DNA from: Sphagnum magellanicum
Taxonomy: Eukaryota; Streptophyta; Sphagnopsida; Sphagnales; Sphagnaceae
Direction: 5' to 3'
DNA: 64,000 nucleotides
Assembly: GCA_021904315.1 (NCBI GenBank)
Contig: CM038914.1
Location: forward strand, 8,556,001 to 8,620,000
The position numbers and the translations under genes are program-made. Under the pieces are notes generated by a model that saw only the letters and a list, made by a program, of their open reading frames with translations, was not told the DNA's origin and searched no databases. Of the stretch, positions 46,500 through 59,076 are shown piece after piece. The number at the start of each line of letters is the position of its first letter. Position 1 is the stretch's first letter.

Positions 46500-46815
46500 G
46501 GTCCAGAATCAGGGTTTAGTGTTTTAGGATTCAGGACGTTATATGGTTGCAGAGCGTCCGAATTCAGGGTTTAGGATTTCAGGGTTGCAAGCTTCAGAAT
46601 CGAGGCTTTTAGGGTCACAGTGCTTCAGAATCCAGGGTCTAGGGTTTTACGGTTCAGGATCTTAGGGTTGCAGAGCTTCAGAATCCAGGGTTTAGGGTTT
46701 GAGGGTCCAGGGTCTTAGGGTTGCAGAGCTTCAGAACTCAGGGCTTGGGAATTTAGGGTTCCGGGTTTTAAGGTTGGAGAGCGCCAGAATTCGTGGTTCA
46801 GGGTTTGACAGTTTG
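46500..46815 (-). promoter_or_regulatory. Telo-box-rich repeat upstream of the LYR gene
   Basis: Degenerate units of 40-53 bp (GCAGAGCTTCAGAATCCAGGGTTTAGGGTTT) begin near 46548, 46588, 46618, 46671, 46722 and 46775. Each carries one or more AGGGTTTAGGG / TTAGGGTT sequences, that is AAACCCTA boxes in the sense of the minus-strand LYR gene. The array starts 40 bp upstream of its ATG. It can be read as an old interstitial telomere repeat that now forms the promoter. Confidence 0.6.
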
Positions 46816-46818
46816 AAG

Positions 46819-47025
46819 CTTTTTTCTTAGTTAATTTTATTTTTGAAGCACAAAACCATACCCGGACTTGATAAGCCGTTGATACTTGATACCCCCCAGT
46901 CAAGCTCAGTGGCAGAGACCCAGTAGGACTTTCACATCTGCACACGAGTGGGTTTTGAACCCACAACCTTTTTGAGGTCCCAGGGTCCCAGACAAGGGCT
47001 GTGACCACTGAGCCATCACCCCTGG
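46819..47025 (-). mobile_element. tRNA-derived SINE
   Basis: On the minus strand the element begins GGGGTGATGGCTCAGTGGTC. TGGCTCAGTGGTC (47003-47015) is a canonical box A, and GGTTCAAAACC (46951-46961) follows 41 nt on as box B. The body continues with GTGCAGATGTGAAAGTCC and ends in an A-rich tail (AAAAATAAAATTAACTAAGAAAAAA). A tRNA-like head, unrelated body and A-rich tail define a SINE. A short TTCAAAC occurs on both sides, but the target duplication is not certain. Confidence 0.75.
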
Positions 47026-48110
47026 GGTTGATTGAATGTTTGAACTTGGGAGCTGGAGGCTGAACTCTGAAACCTATAATGATTTCTTTTACTTTGTTTT
47101 GTGTTATGTTGAGTTGCTATGTGGACATTTTCCCCCCAAGGGTTTTGAAATAAAATGTTGGAGGAAACTGCCGGCCACTCACAGACCTTAGGCGTTTTTT
47201 TGACTCTTCACTGTCTCCTTGTCAACAACTTTTTAAGTTTCACGAAAGTTTGGAGGAGGAAGTGACTCATGTACATGAATCCACAAATTGTGCCATGTAG
47301 TAAGTTTAGAAGCCCATCAAATGTTGGCTTTTCAAGCTCCTTGTCTCCTTGTGAACGACTTTTAAATGAAATCTCAATATATGTGGGGCCATTTGTTAAA
47401 TTTTTAGAGCTCCTCATCACTCCTCCTGTCAAAAAGTCTTTCCATCACCGACCCCCTGCCACTGAGCTTGACTTGGGGGTGCCAATGGCTTGTCTTGTCT
47501 GCTGGGTCTGCTGTTGTGCTTCCCAAAATAAAACGGCTTTCAATTTTATGGAAAAAGTTGGGAGAAAATGGCTAAGAGCATGACCAACAGCACCTCATTA
47601 AACTTACACTCTATCACTAAAATAGTTGGCCAATTGTAGAGGCCCTTAAACTAGCTTGTGATTTAGGTGAAATCTGCCCCCAGCAGCATAGAACCTTGCA
47701 AACAATGCATATCTTATCTTGTGGGCCCTTTCTTTGACGCTCTAAAATTTCAGACTATTAATAGGCTGTAAAAGAAGAATTTTGGGACATGGAGACCATT
47801 GGGGAAGAAAAAGGAGGGCAGAGTGTGAGAAACGCCACTCAACAAGTTCGGGTCACTCAACAAGTGCACTCTAAATAGTGAGGCAATGGGGGAAGCTTTT
47901 GAACAGGCTCAAGAATTTAAAGTGCGAGGAATTCTTAATGTTCATCTTATTATTTCTCAGCCCAACATGAAGAAAACCCACACCTGGCAGTTACATGTAT
48001 AGAGAGTTAACTGAATTGGAATGAGAGTCAGGATAATTTTGAACTTGTACAACGAGATTTGGAGGTAAGGTGACTGACAATTGCAGGTATGGTGGGAATC
48101 TCCAGATCTA
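47026..48110. other. Intergenic, no gene recognised
   Basis: Two copies of CTCCTTGTCAACAACTTTT / CTCCTTGTGAACGACTTTT (47216 and 47344) and AAGTTTAGAAGCCC-like words suggest a 128-bp duplication. Nothing coding is supported. The right end may include the 5' part of the LINE. Confidence 0.4.
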
Positions 48111-50352
48111 GAGGGCATGCGCAGGCACCCACCAGAACAGTGCAAAATCTGCGAGAAAAAGTGGGCCAGTGTCTCTACTCTCAATCTCTGAACTCTCAAT
48201 GAGTTTTTAGACCTTTGCCGCTCCTCGGGATTGCTCATTCTCAATGGTAGGATCACAGGCGATGAATCAGGGGAGTGCACTTGCTTTGCCAATGGCGGCT
48301 CCAGCCTGGTGGATTATATGGTCGCATCACCTGCTCTATTTGATGGTGCCACATCACTTGTTGTACATAAATGCCCTCTATTTTGTGGAAAAGGGTGTGA
48401 TTCCAACCACAGGCCACTTTCACTCAACTTGCAGTTACCTTGGCAACATGTGGCATCAGCAACTTCAAAATCACGTGTAGACATCCATCGTTTCAAACAT
48501 GATGCTAACAAGTGCACACAGTATTGTCAGCACCTACAGCAATAGGTTGCCCAATGCACAGCACAAATGAATGACATAGATAATGCTGACATGGCCGTGC
48601 AGTTGTTGCATGACTGCATTTGTAATGCCGTTGTGGTTGTGCATGGCTGCCCTGTGGCATGCACCAATACAACACAACATCGTCATCAACCATGGTTTGA
48701 TACTGAATGTCGTAACAAGCATAAGGAAGTATCTGCATGTGCAAAGTTTCATCCTGACAGCCATCTAGCACGCGAACGGAAGAAGCAACTTAAACAGCTA
48801 CTGCGTTGTAAAAAACGCACGTACAAGAAGCTGCAAGGTCGACAGTTGTGTGCACTAGCAAAGACAGATCCAACCAGCTTTTGGAGGCAGCACTCCAAGA
48901 GCAAGGAGCGATCTGTGGCTATCAGCAAAGCAGATTTGGTTGTTGGCTTCCAGAAGCTGCTAGAAGGATAATGCCCTAGTAATACAGCTGGGGGATAGGG
49001 CAGCTCTACAGATCATGTGGTCTCGAGCCTGTCACACCCTTTTGCAAGTGATGATTACAGCACACTAAATTGTGACATAACCTTAGATGAGATTGCGTAA
49101 GTGATGAGGAGACTCAAACGTAACAAGTTTGCTGGCTTAGATGGCATCAAAGCAGAATTTCTGCTAGATGCTAGCGATATGTTGCATGTAACACTGCAGA
49201 TTGTGTTCAACAAGTTATTGCACCAAGGTTATTCAGCAAGCTTGTCTACTGGAGTCATTCATGCATTACACAAAGGTGGTGATGCCTTGCAATTTGAGAA
49301 TTACAGGGGAATCACAGTGGGTCCTGTACTAGCTAAGGTGTTTGCCATGATTCTAAAGGCACGGTTGAGCAGCTGGGCAGAAGAAAGGGGCCTATGGCTA
49401 GGGGACAGGCTGGGTTTAGGAAAGACTTTTGCACCATGGATAACCTGTACATTTTGCGAACGCTCATTGAACAGAGCATTCACAAACGCAAAAAGGTGTA
49501 TTGTTGTTTTGTGGATTTTCGCAAAGCTTTTGATATAGTGCCTCGTGATCTACTATGGCAGGTGCTGGTTGAGATGGGAATTGTGGGTCGCTTCATGTAG
49601 TGTCTACAGAGCATGTACAGCCAGGAGAGCGTCAGAGTTATGCATCCAACTGAAGGGCTATAAGCCCGGTTCTCATGTGGCATTGGGGTCAAACAAGGCT
49701 GTCCAATGATAACCAATAGTGTTGGCTCCGGAACGTGCAGTTGTGGCTTGATGACCAAGGGGTTGGGGTTCTCTATACTAATGTCAAGTGTGCTGTAGTA
49801 GGTGCACAGGCTTCTTATCTAGAATCCACTTATGGTGAACATGCTAGAGCCAGAAGTAGCAGATTATGTACATACCAGCTGATGAACACAAGCTGTACAA
49901 CAGAATCTAGGTACTCATATGCACATCAGAGTTATTTGCAAGCAATCACAAATGTTCAGCTCAGGCAATCTTTGTCAAGGTTCAGATGTTCAAACCATTA
50001 TTTGGAGGTAAAGTGTGGCAGGCATGCAAAGCCTGAGAGTGTACCAAGGAGAGATAGGGTTTGTCGCCTATGTCCCTTAGGAGTTGTTGAAAATGAAGAC
50101 CACCTGTTGTTAGTGTCCTCAGCTCACCATGACATTCGGTGCAAGTTTGGTCAACAGCTAGGGAAACAATTGAAACCGTGCAGCTTACTACCTGAATTGA
50201 TGCATTCGGCTAATCAGAAAACGGTAGCTTTGTACTTAGTTTCTTGCTTAGACAATAGGAGTGTTTTGCTCAAACCAACTAGGTAATTGTCGTCAAATGG
50301 ATCTCTCTGGTCTGGGTATTGACATTAAATTAAAAGAAAGAAAGAAAGAACT
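48110..50352 (+). mobile_element. LINE (non-LTR retrotransposon) relic
   Basis: The plus strand encodes, in order, the C-terminal part of an AP-type endonuclease (LCRSSGLLILNGRITGDE, SSLVDYMVASP, SNHRPLSL), a connector (WFDTECRNKH) and RT fingers/palm. The RT pieces are RRLKRNKFAGLDGIKAEF, ENYRGITV, then RGQAGFRK and CFVDFRKAFDIVPRDLLW (motif A) and GVKQGCPM (motif B). A C-terminal LRQSLSRFRCSNHYLEV with a CRLCPLG...ENEDHLL zinc-knuckle-like part follows. One frame (48195-49390) is interrupted by three TAG/TAA stops; a frameshift near 49390 follows. At about 49705 the sequence jumps from motif B to the C-terminal region, so the catalytic FADD-type motif C is deleted. It ends in an AAAGAAAGAAAGAAAG tail (50333-50350). 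The 5' end is truncated and it is not functional. Confidence 0.85.
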
Positions 50353-51200
50353 CCCCCCAGATATATTTCAGTGAGGATAATATCAATCATGGGCAAGTGG
50401 GAGATGATGGAAACGCACCCTTTATGCATATGGAATTACAAAGTGAGTCATTTATTAGTTTAATCATAATATTGCTTGTTTGGGGTTTTCTATCAATTTG
50501 TGTTTCACACTAATGCGCACTACCAATGACGATCAACTTTTTTATATAAAATGTTTTCATATGATTTCGAATAATTCATCAATATTTATGTCAATTTCAA
50601 ATTTAGTTTGAAATGATATAAATATCATGGACATGAAAAGATACATGTTAATTTATTTTTTCAGATCCATGTTGGCGAGAAATAATGAGATGGTTATACG
50701 GATGGAGGTAATTATTAAGTAAAAAGTGAGATAGTGATTAAGAAAAAAAAGGTAATTAGACTTGGAAATGACATAGTTGTCTTTGGAATCCACCATGCGT
50801 GGATTTTTAATTGAAATGACATGTCACAAAAATGCAAGTGATGAAAACTAAGTACTGCAAGTGGTATGGATAACTTGAATGAAATATTTCTTGTCATTCT
50901 GATCTTCAATGCATCAAAGCTTTTTAGTTCAAAGTATGTTATAAAAATGAAAGGTTAAAAGTTGATGCAAGTAAAAATTTGATTGCTTAATATTCGGAAA
51001 CTTTGGCGCCCAATTCTTGTTTGAGGTGTGGTGATTTTGTGGAACCATTAACAAGTGGCCTGTTAATTGCATCTTTGGAAAAAAGTAATGGTGATCCTTA
51101 TAAGTGTTGCACTTTGTGAAAGGGGATTTTCCAAAAGATAGTGCTATTAAGAGCAATATCTAATCCTGCTTGAAATCAGAAACTTTCATATGCTTGAATG
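50353..51200. other. Intergenic, no gene recognised
   Basis: AT-rich with short uninformative frames only. Confidence 0.45.
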
Positions 51201-51204
51201 CTTT

Positions 51205-51442
51205 TCTTCAACGGTAAAATTTGGCCAAAAAGTGAATCTAAAAATTAAAAGTGCAAAACTGAAAAAATCTTTGGGTATTCGATTGCCAAAATTTGAAAAA
51301 AATTGCTAGCCTTCTATATTTGGCTCTAGTAGGTAGCAAAATATTCAAAGGGACGTTTTATTTTTTGTGCTTTGATATCTAGTTTCTAGTCAAATTGGTT
51401 AAACCTTGCTAAAGATGATGATGATCACTTCAGCTACATCAT
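51205..51442 (-). repeat. Dispersed repeat family A, copy 3 (inverted)
   Basis: On the minus strand it reads ATGATGTAGCTGAAGTGATCATCATC, TTTAGCAAGGTTTAACCAATTTG, then a CTACTAGAGCCAAATA block and further AT-rich sequence with ATTTTGGCAATCGAA. Block order matches the plus-strand copies at 11693, 35014 and 61795. Confidence 0.6.
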
Positions 51443-54400
51443 AAAGTTGACAAAAGAAATAGCAATGTCATCCTCACGTGGGATATAGTTGAAGAACACA
51501 ATTGGAAGTCAGTGATTAGAAATCTATGTTTCGAGTTCAAACCATTGTTGGTTGGGTTTTGGTTTATTGGAATTGTTGAGTAAAAGAAGACTTTTTGATT
51601 TCAGGTCTACTTAATATATTTAGAAATGAAATTTGTTAATTTCAGGTCAAATATTTTTCACCAAAGGTTCCAGATTTGATAGGTTTAATCTTTATTATTG
51701 TAGTACTTTTTCAGGTTCAGCATCTCACTGTTGAATAATTATTTTATTTTGAAAAAATAATTTTGGCACAAATTTTTTTATTTTTTTAGAATTTGGACAA
51801 AACTTGAATATAATTGAAAAATATTCACATGTTTCCAATCATCAATGTTCTCCACATACACTTTACGTCACAGCACATGTTTTGATCCCAAAACTTCCCC
51901 TGCATAAAATATTGCACTAACTACTGGCATACCATCAAGCACTGAAGAGTAATGTTTATTTTTTAGATTTATTGCATACATAACATTGAAGGAAAAACAA
52001 TTTAAAAACCCTACGATAGAACAGTGCAGTTCTCTGCAGGGTTGCACTGTCAGACCCATACAAGGTGCTGGTATACAAATTTCGGCTTCAGTAAACAATA
52101 GTTTAAAAAAAATTCAGCAGGAAGGGACCTTAATTTTTTAAAATTTTGGCATTTAAAATAAATATAATTTTTGTCGAACCTGAAAAGGTACTACAATAGA
52201 CTGTTTGGCTTCAATTTTAAAGTTCCCCCCTCCCTACGCCCCGCCCCCCAACAATGAAGTTTAAACCCCTTTGATTGGCCCATCACAATTTTTAAAAAAA
52301 ACTAGACACCCTCCAAGTAGAAATTTTTAATTTCGAAATAAAATTAATCTTTTCCCTACGTGCAAAATAAAAGAGTTGAAAATGTAAATTGTAGTGAGAT
52401 GAGGTAGCATGCATTCAAGAGGCCCAAATTCTTTTGCCTTTGGAAGGGATGGGGGAGAAGGAAACAACACCATAGTTGATCTCAGACAGCCACAGATCTT
52501 TATAATCATATCCTTAACCTCTGGACTTCACCAAAAAAAAACCCTTATGATCCACTGACCGGGTTGATCTTGAGACCTGGGGCCTGACCCAGGGTGTGCT
52601 TTGCGACAAGGATGTAGGCCTGATGGGTCCAAACCTGGATCCGGACCTGATTGGAAACTGACCAACACTGGTTCAAACCAAAGCACTTCTTTGTTTGATT
52701 TAATGCTAAGAAGTTCAAGAAGTTCAAACTTCTCTCTCAATGTTGAGTGTGACACCAGTCACAAGAAAATTACATACATATGTTAGAAACTTTGTTAGTC
52801 ATACATGCAAAGTATGAATAATACTCAGTCTCAAGCTCACGTTTTTGGGTTGGCTTGCTTTTGTCCCCTTGAGGCTTGAAGCTTGCTTTCTTTGTTGGCT
52901 ACTTCTTTTTATACCCTATTGTTTCAAAACAGCAGTAGGAACAGTACTGACAATTTAAGATATGCTATTAACTTAGTCAACCCTCTTAACTCCATGGAAG
53001 TATGGGGTAGTGATTGAAGATTATTCAGCTCTGTTTACTTTGCAGATTAAGGGATAAAGATCTCAACAAAATGTCCACTTTTGTAGCACCTTGTAATGTC
53101 AATTGAAAGAACTACAATATAGCATCATTGACAATGATGCAATATGATTTTTTGCCCATGAGTCCAGATTTGAATATGCACTGGTACTGAAACATTTTGA
53201 TACATTTCATAGAAAAAGAGAATTCCACAAGAATTATTGAAACTAAATATTTTTCAGTGTTTTGGTATTCGGTTTGCAAATTTTTTAAATTAAAAATTAC
53301 ACCCAACATAAGCCAAATATATAGATGTCAGTTAGGTTTCCCAAGAAAATCACTGCTTAATAAAAAAAAAGTTCATGGTTTTTGAACTTCAATGGTGGAT
53401 CTTGCTGAGGATCAATGCAAAGCTTGCAGCCTTGCAATGACTTTCATGTAGTGAAACTTTTTTCTAGGCCAAATTTTTTGTACTATGGAACATGCGTTGT
53501 CCATTCCACCCAGGAACTATTGGGATCACTATTGTTTCATTAGGTAGTAATGGGTTCATCTAGGGCCGTTCCAAACTGTGATCCATCTTCTCATCATTGC
53601 CTCACATTTCAATCATATTCTCAGTCGACAATTCACATTAAAATGGACATTGACAACACACAGAGGAACATGCAGATGGTTGCCTATCCCACTTAGGAAA
53701 AGGCCTCAAAAAGTGCTGAAATAGGATCCCAAATCTGGTACTCTTACAGAAGAAAAGGGTGTAAAACACCAATTCTTTGCTTATGGATCAAAAGGCCTGA
53801 GCTTCATATTTAAGGTTGAGGTGCTCATTGTAGGACACATAATAGGTTGAAGTTTCTACAAGAGTGGGAAAGAAGGTCAATATGCACTTTAATATAAATC
53901 CATGGGATGAAAGCTTGGGGGACAAGTATGGGAATTTGCTAAGGGTGAAGAGTGGAAGATTGTGGCTTAAACTTCGAATACTTGAATAACACGGATGTTC
54001 AAGGATCAAACAAAAAGCCTGCAAATTTTTTAATTATTGGTAGTCTTTAATAGGTTTTGACAATTTCACCAGTGTTTCTCTTGTGGACAATTTCCCATAT
54101 GAAATTATATTTTTTGATTAAGGTAAATAGAGATACATGAAAATTTCAAGTTTTTGACGTGACAAAACTCACTCATCCAAAAGATCTCAGGCAGCCAACC
54201 ATGTGGAAATATTAGGAGCACATTAAGAACCACCTTCTTCTCAAGGTGCAATCTAGCTATGAGAAGAACGTGCAATCGAGCTATGGCATAAGGATTTGAA
54301 GCTCTTATTTCTCTAACATCAAATAAATTTTTGTTCTCCATTTTGGGAAAAAATTCTAGACAGTTTCACTATTTGAAGTTTAAAATAACATCAGAGAGCG

Positions 54401-54950
54401 AATTAATAACTAAACAAGCTAATCTGAATAGAAATACTGAAACCAGCCACCAGTTGATTATAAACATAATGTGCATACTCTTGTTCACCACCACTTTCTA
54501 AAAAGATACAGATAGTTATGAAGAAAGAAGCTCTCGGAGTTCAAATTGTTTAAGGTGTATAATTTTTTTGTTATAGCGTTATTTGTTTCTGCCTTTTTTT
54601 AAAAGTTTTTTTTAATCACGTAAATATACATTTAAGTATGATTATGATGAAATTTAAAATTGTAATGATTCTAGAATATGGTCCTTCTAAAATATTTGAT
54701 AATTTTTGACTCATTATTTTTTATGGAATCAAAATATAGGATTAAAAAAACTTCCAGTAAAAACGATTTAACTAAATCGTTTTCATCATGTGAGATACAC
54801 CTTACAAAATATTTCACCCCTGACTTATATCTCTAATTCAAAGTAGCATCAATTAACTTTTTGTGTTCAAAAAACAATTATGAAAAAAAAGATTAGAGTA
54901 CCCACTGGCACAATTTGGACCAGCAGTAGATAGCTAAATAATTAACCAGT
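51443..54950. other. Intergenic, no gene recognised
   Basis: AT-rich. TTTCGAGTTCAAACC at 51530 is box B-like but lacks a partner box A. 52540-52760 is GC-richer (GGTTGATCTTGAGACCTGGGGCCTGACCC) without a clear domain. No gene is supported. Confidence 0.4.
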
Positions 54951-54954
54951 TCAA

Positions 54955-56740
54955 TAGCTACCTAGTTAATTGGCAAGTGACAAATAGGTTATAAAATTAA
55001 CCACACAAATGTTGATTTAGCCAGTTAATAATTCAGCCCGCAGAGGCTCATAGAAACTACTTGAGCTCCACAGCCATCAGTTAACTAATGATCAAATTAA
55101 CTTGTAGTTAACTAACAGGTAATAAGATTAAGTAGCTAATAATTGATTAGCCAGTTAATAATTAAACCAGAGAGGTTCATAAAAACTAATTCAACTAATT
55201 CAACTAATTCGAACTAACAATTGAATAACTGGTAAATGATTAATATGTGATAAGATTAACTAGCTAAATGCTGATTTAGTTAGTTAATAATAAAGCCAGA
55301 GAGGGTTCATAAAAATCACTTGACTCGACAGGCAACAAATGTTTTTTGCCCACTGATACAATTTTTTTTTTTTTTTTTTGGGGATAAATGTGACAAAGCA
55401 AATTTATGTCAGGTTTCTGATCATCAAATTTAGACATATTTGGATCTGAATTGCCGAGATTCTACCTTAGGTTGCAGCATGTAGCCCAAAGCATAGAGAG
55501 ATCCTTAAATCCATGTACTTTCCTATTTTCTTTGTAACCAAATCTGGCTAGATCATCTTATCAATGATTGCAACTTATGCTACATCAAAAATTTGAAAAA
55601 AAAGAAAAAAAGAAACACTGCACTGTTACCCACTATCTAACTAATGATACATTAACTGGTAAGTAATTATTGAGAAAATAAATTCAACTAGTTAAACGTT
55701 GACAATTAGCTAGTTAATCATTCAACCAGAGAGGTTGATAAAAAGCTACTTGGTGGTAGCAGGAAACACCTACTAGTTTAACTAAATTCAATTAAGTGGT
55801 ATTTAATAAATATGCAAATAAAATTTAACAAGCTAGAAGTTGGTTTAGCCAGTTAATAATGAAGGCAAAAAATTTCATTAAAAAAACTGCTTATTAGAGC
55901 TGCCACCAATTGACCAGTTAACGAACAGCTCATCAGTTACCTATCAGTCTAGCATCTAATAATTCAGCTGGCAGAGAGGTTCATAAAAAGCTACTTGGTA
56001 GTGGGGAGCATCCACTAGCTTAACTAAAATCAATTAACTGGTAATTAATAAATAGGTAAATAAAATTCAACTAGCAAGAAGTTGATTTAGCCAGTTGATA
56101 ATTAAGGCAAAAAAAATCATTAAAAAAACTGCTTATTAGATCTGCCAGCAATTGATCAGTTAACTAACAATCCAACAGTTAACTAATAACAATCTAGCAG
56201 CAAATAACTCAGCCAGAGAACTTAATAAAAAGCTACTTGGTAGTGGGGGAGCACCCACTAGTTTAACTAAAATCAATTAACTGGTAGTTAATAAATAGGT
56301 AAATAAAATTTAACTAGCTAGAAGTTGATTTAGCCAGTTAGTAATCAAGGCAAAAAGTTTCAAGTAAAAAAACTGTTCATTAGAGCTGCCACCCATTGAC
56401 CAGTTAACTAAGAGCTCTTAGAGTCATCAGTTAACTTACAAACCAACAGTTAACTAATGACAAATCCAGCAGCTAATAATTCAGCCAGAGAGGTTAATAA
56501 AAAGCTACTTAGTAGTGGAGAGCATCCATAGTTTAACTCAGATCAACTAACTGGTAATAAATAGGTAAAGAAAATTGAACTAGCTAGAAGTTGATTTAGC
56601 CAGGCTTAATGCAAAAGGTTTCATAAAAAAAACCTGTTTATTAGAACTGCCACCAATTGATCAATTAACTAAGAGCTCATCTGTTAACTGCCAACAATCC
56701 AGCAGCTAATTAACTGGCAGTTCGCAATTAACTAACTGTG
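54955..56740. repeat. Satellite array, about 240-bp units (plus shorter 135-bp units)
   Basis: Left part (54955-55340): about 130-bp units with AGAGAGGTTCATAAAAACTA, TTAACTGGTAA and GATTTAGCCAGTTAATAATTCAG. Right part: AAAAGCTACTTGGTAGTGG recurs at 55741, 55985, 56227 and 56500. Each is followed by CACCCACTAGTTTAACTAAAATCAATTAACTGGTA, TAACTAGCTAGAAGTTGATTTAGCCAGTTA and ACTGCTTATTAGAGCTGCCA. The two parts share GATTTAGCCAGTTAATAAT and are separated by an unrelated insert (55350-55610, containing an 18-base T run and dispersed repeat family A). The array stops about 60 bp from the P450 stop codon. Confidence 0.8.
55520..55600 (-). repeat. Dispersed repeat family A, copy 4 (inverted, short)
   Basis: The minus strand reads TTTTTGATGTAGCATAAGTTGCAATCATTGATAAGATGATCTAGCCAGATTTGGTTAC. 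Head and TAGCCA-ATTTGG blocks match the other copies. It interrupts the satellite array. Confidence 0.6.
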
Positions 56741-56802
56741 ACAAGTTTATACAGCCATGAGTTTTTGGGCGGGCCGGCAGGAAGGCAGGCAGGCAGGCTT
56801 AA

Positions 56803-58770
56803 TTAATAGAGGTAGTTAGGCAAACGGGGTTTGCAAACAACTTTGAGGGAGATTGTGCGTGGCATGGTTAGGCCAAAAGTCTCGCTCATCTCAAGGGTAG
56901 TGGGGTCTTGGCCGTCGGGGAGAGAGAATTCGAAGCTGTGCATGAGACGAGCCAATCCGATCTGCACAAACAAAAGACCTAGCGGCATTCCTGCGCATTG
57001 ACGACGGCCAGTGCCAAACGGAATGAGCTGAAAATGGTTACCAGTCACATTAATCTCTGGGTTTTTGATGAACCTTTCGGGGTCGAATTCCTCTGGTCTT
57101 TCCCACCATTTCGGGTCCCTCTGGATGGCGTAGATGTTGATGAATAGTTGAGTCTTGGCTGGGAATTCGAAGCCTCCTAGTGTTGTGTCTTGCATGGATT
57201 TGTGCGGGATGTTGAGAGGAGCTGGTGGGTGTAATCGGAAAGTCTCTTTCACTACTGCATTTAGATAGGGAAGATTGGGGATGTCCATCTCCGTTACTGT
57301 TCTCTCCTTCCCTACTACTCTGTCTAGCTCCTCTTGTAGCTTCTTTGCTACCTCTGGGTTTCGGACCAACTCTGAGATCCCCCATTCCACTGTGTTGGAT
57401 GATGTGTCTGTTCCTGCAACAAGCATGTCCTAGAAAAATTCCCACAACAACAACACCACAAACGCCCATTTTAAAGAACAATCATCATAAAGCTTCACTA
57501 ATTCAGTTTATGCGTGCTTTTGCATACTGACACGGACATGTTTTTTGTTTTGTTATATACCTGGATCAGGGCTTTGATAGCACTTTCACCAAGATGACCG
57601 GTTCCATCTTCTGCAGGTTGGCGTAGTAGAATATCTACAAAGTCATCAGGATTCTTAGCTGCCCCGTCTTTTTTCTCATCCATGCTCTTTCCATTCTGCT
57701 TCAGCTTCAGAAACTCCTGAAGCATGGCGTCCACTTCTGCCTTCACCTTCTTCATGTACTTGCTGGAACCTGTGACCACCGTGACCCACTTCAACCATGG
57801 GATGTAATCACCGATCATGACCGCTCCTGCTAATGACATGAATCTTGTATTCAATTCCTTGAATCTGAAAGCCTCCTTTTGCGCCGCCGCGTCCGCTCCG
57901 AAGAATCTGCACAAAAATTCGCACACATGGGTGGTGGATCGATCATGCCCGGATCACAAGCTAGTTCAACAAATTTACTGATTTTCAAATGATCGCTTGC
58001 AGGAACCGCAATGTCCTTGAACAACAACTTCGTCGTACAAACAAACAACGACTCCTAGAATACGTAGGTTTTGTTCCCAGATGCTATAGCGCCACTTTGT
58101 ATTTGTACCTTTTGTTCAACAACATGCGAGTGATGTTGTTGAATGCGAGATGGTTAAGCTTGACTGCAATATCCACGACTTTCCCTTCTTGGCTGTCATC
58201 CCAGATGGCTCGCACCAATTGGCTGAACTCCTGAGCTCGGAGAGGACGGAAAGTCTCCAAGCGCTTGTTGGTGAAAAGCTCAATGGTGCAGATCTTGCGC
58301 AAATGGCGCCAATAATCGCCGTAGGGCGACCACACAATGTTCTTGATATTCTCACGGAAGATGTCAGCACCTGGTGGCGCCGGTCGATCAGCCCACACTT
58401 TGTCTTGCACCTTCACGAACTCTTGTGCAGCGTCGGCAGAGGACACAACCACGAGTCCTTGACTACCCAATTTGAGATACATGATGGGACCATACTTCTT
58501 GGCCAAGTTCCAGAGACTGATATGCGGCTTATCAGTGAACTGATGCATGTTGCCAATAATGGGCAATTGTCTGGGACCAGGAGGTAGCTTCAGCTGCTTC
58601 CGTCCTTGCAATCCTCCTCCAAACAACATCTTCACAAATAACAACACAGTCACAATGCTCACAAGTCCCAATACAAGCGAAGATCCCCAAGAACCAAATT
58701 GCAGTCTACTTAGATCTGCCACCCTAAACACCCCCTGAGCTACGTCCATGTTTTCTGCTGTGAAGCTCAT
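56803..58770 (-). CDS. Cytochrome P450, CYP71-clan (A-type)
   Basis: Three minus-strand exons, 58770-58109, 57906-57561 and 57429-56803 (stop TAA), join with GT-AG borders and matching phases to give 544 residues. The first in-frame ATG is 58770; an open frame to 58827 has only a GTG. Visible parts: an N-terminal membrane anchor (about 30-50), proline hinge LPPGPRQLP (62-70), helix C WRHLR (154-158), helix I AGTDTS (341-346), ExxR at E398/R401 (KETFRLHP), PERF (453-456) and heme loop FGTGRRQCAG with Cys 481. All catalytic landmarks are intact. Wording around helix I (DMLVAGTDTSSNTVEW) and the heme loop resembles flavonoid-hydroxylase-like A-type P450s, acting at the ER with NADPH-P450 reductase. 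The substrate cannot be read from sequence. The last intron falls just before helix I, where A-type P450s usually have one. Confidence 0.92.
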
Positions 58771-59076
58771 GATCTCCAGCAGGAACAACTCCCCCCTAAA
58801 CCCCGCCCCAAAAAACAAAATTCCCACTCGTTCACAAAAATTCAGTCTCCAGCTAACTAGCTACAGGTGAGTGAATGATCTGAATTATGGCAGATCTGAA
58901 GAATTGCAGACCAGCTTGAATGACGCTCAAGTGCAGCTCAAGACTCCAGCTAATGATCAACTGGGGACAAAATCTATTCGCTCTGCAGCAGAAACTCAGT
59001 TCAGCATTTGTAACTAGTCTTGATTCTCGACTGTCGCTGCTGGTTTGGATATCTGCAGATGAGCTTGCAGTTCGCA

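Noticed and set aside
51480-51545. SINE head with box B TTTCGAGTTCAAACC
   Set aside because: No acceptable box A upstream at the right distance and no tail.
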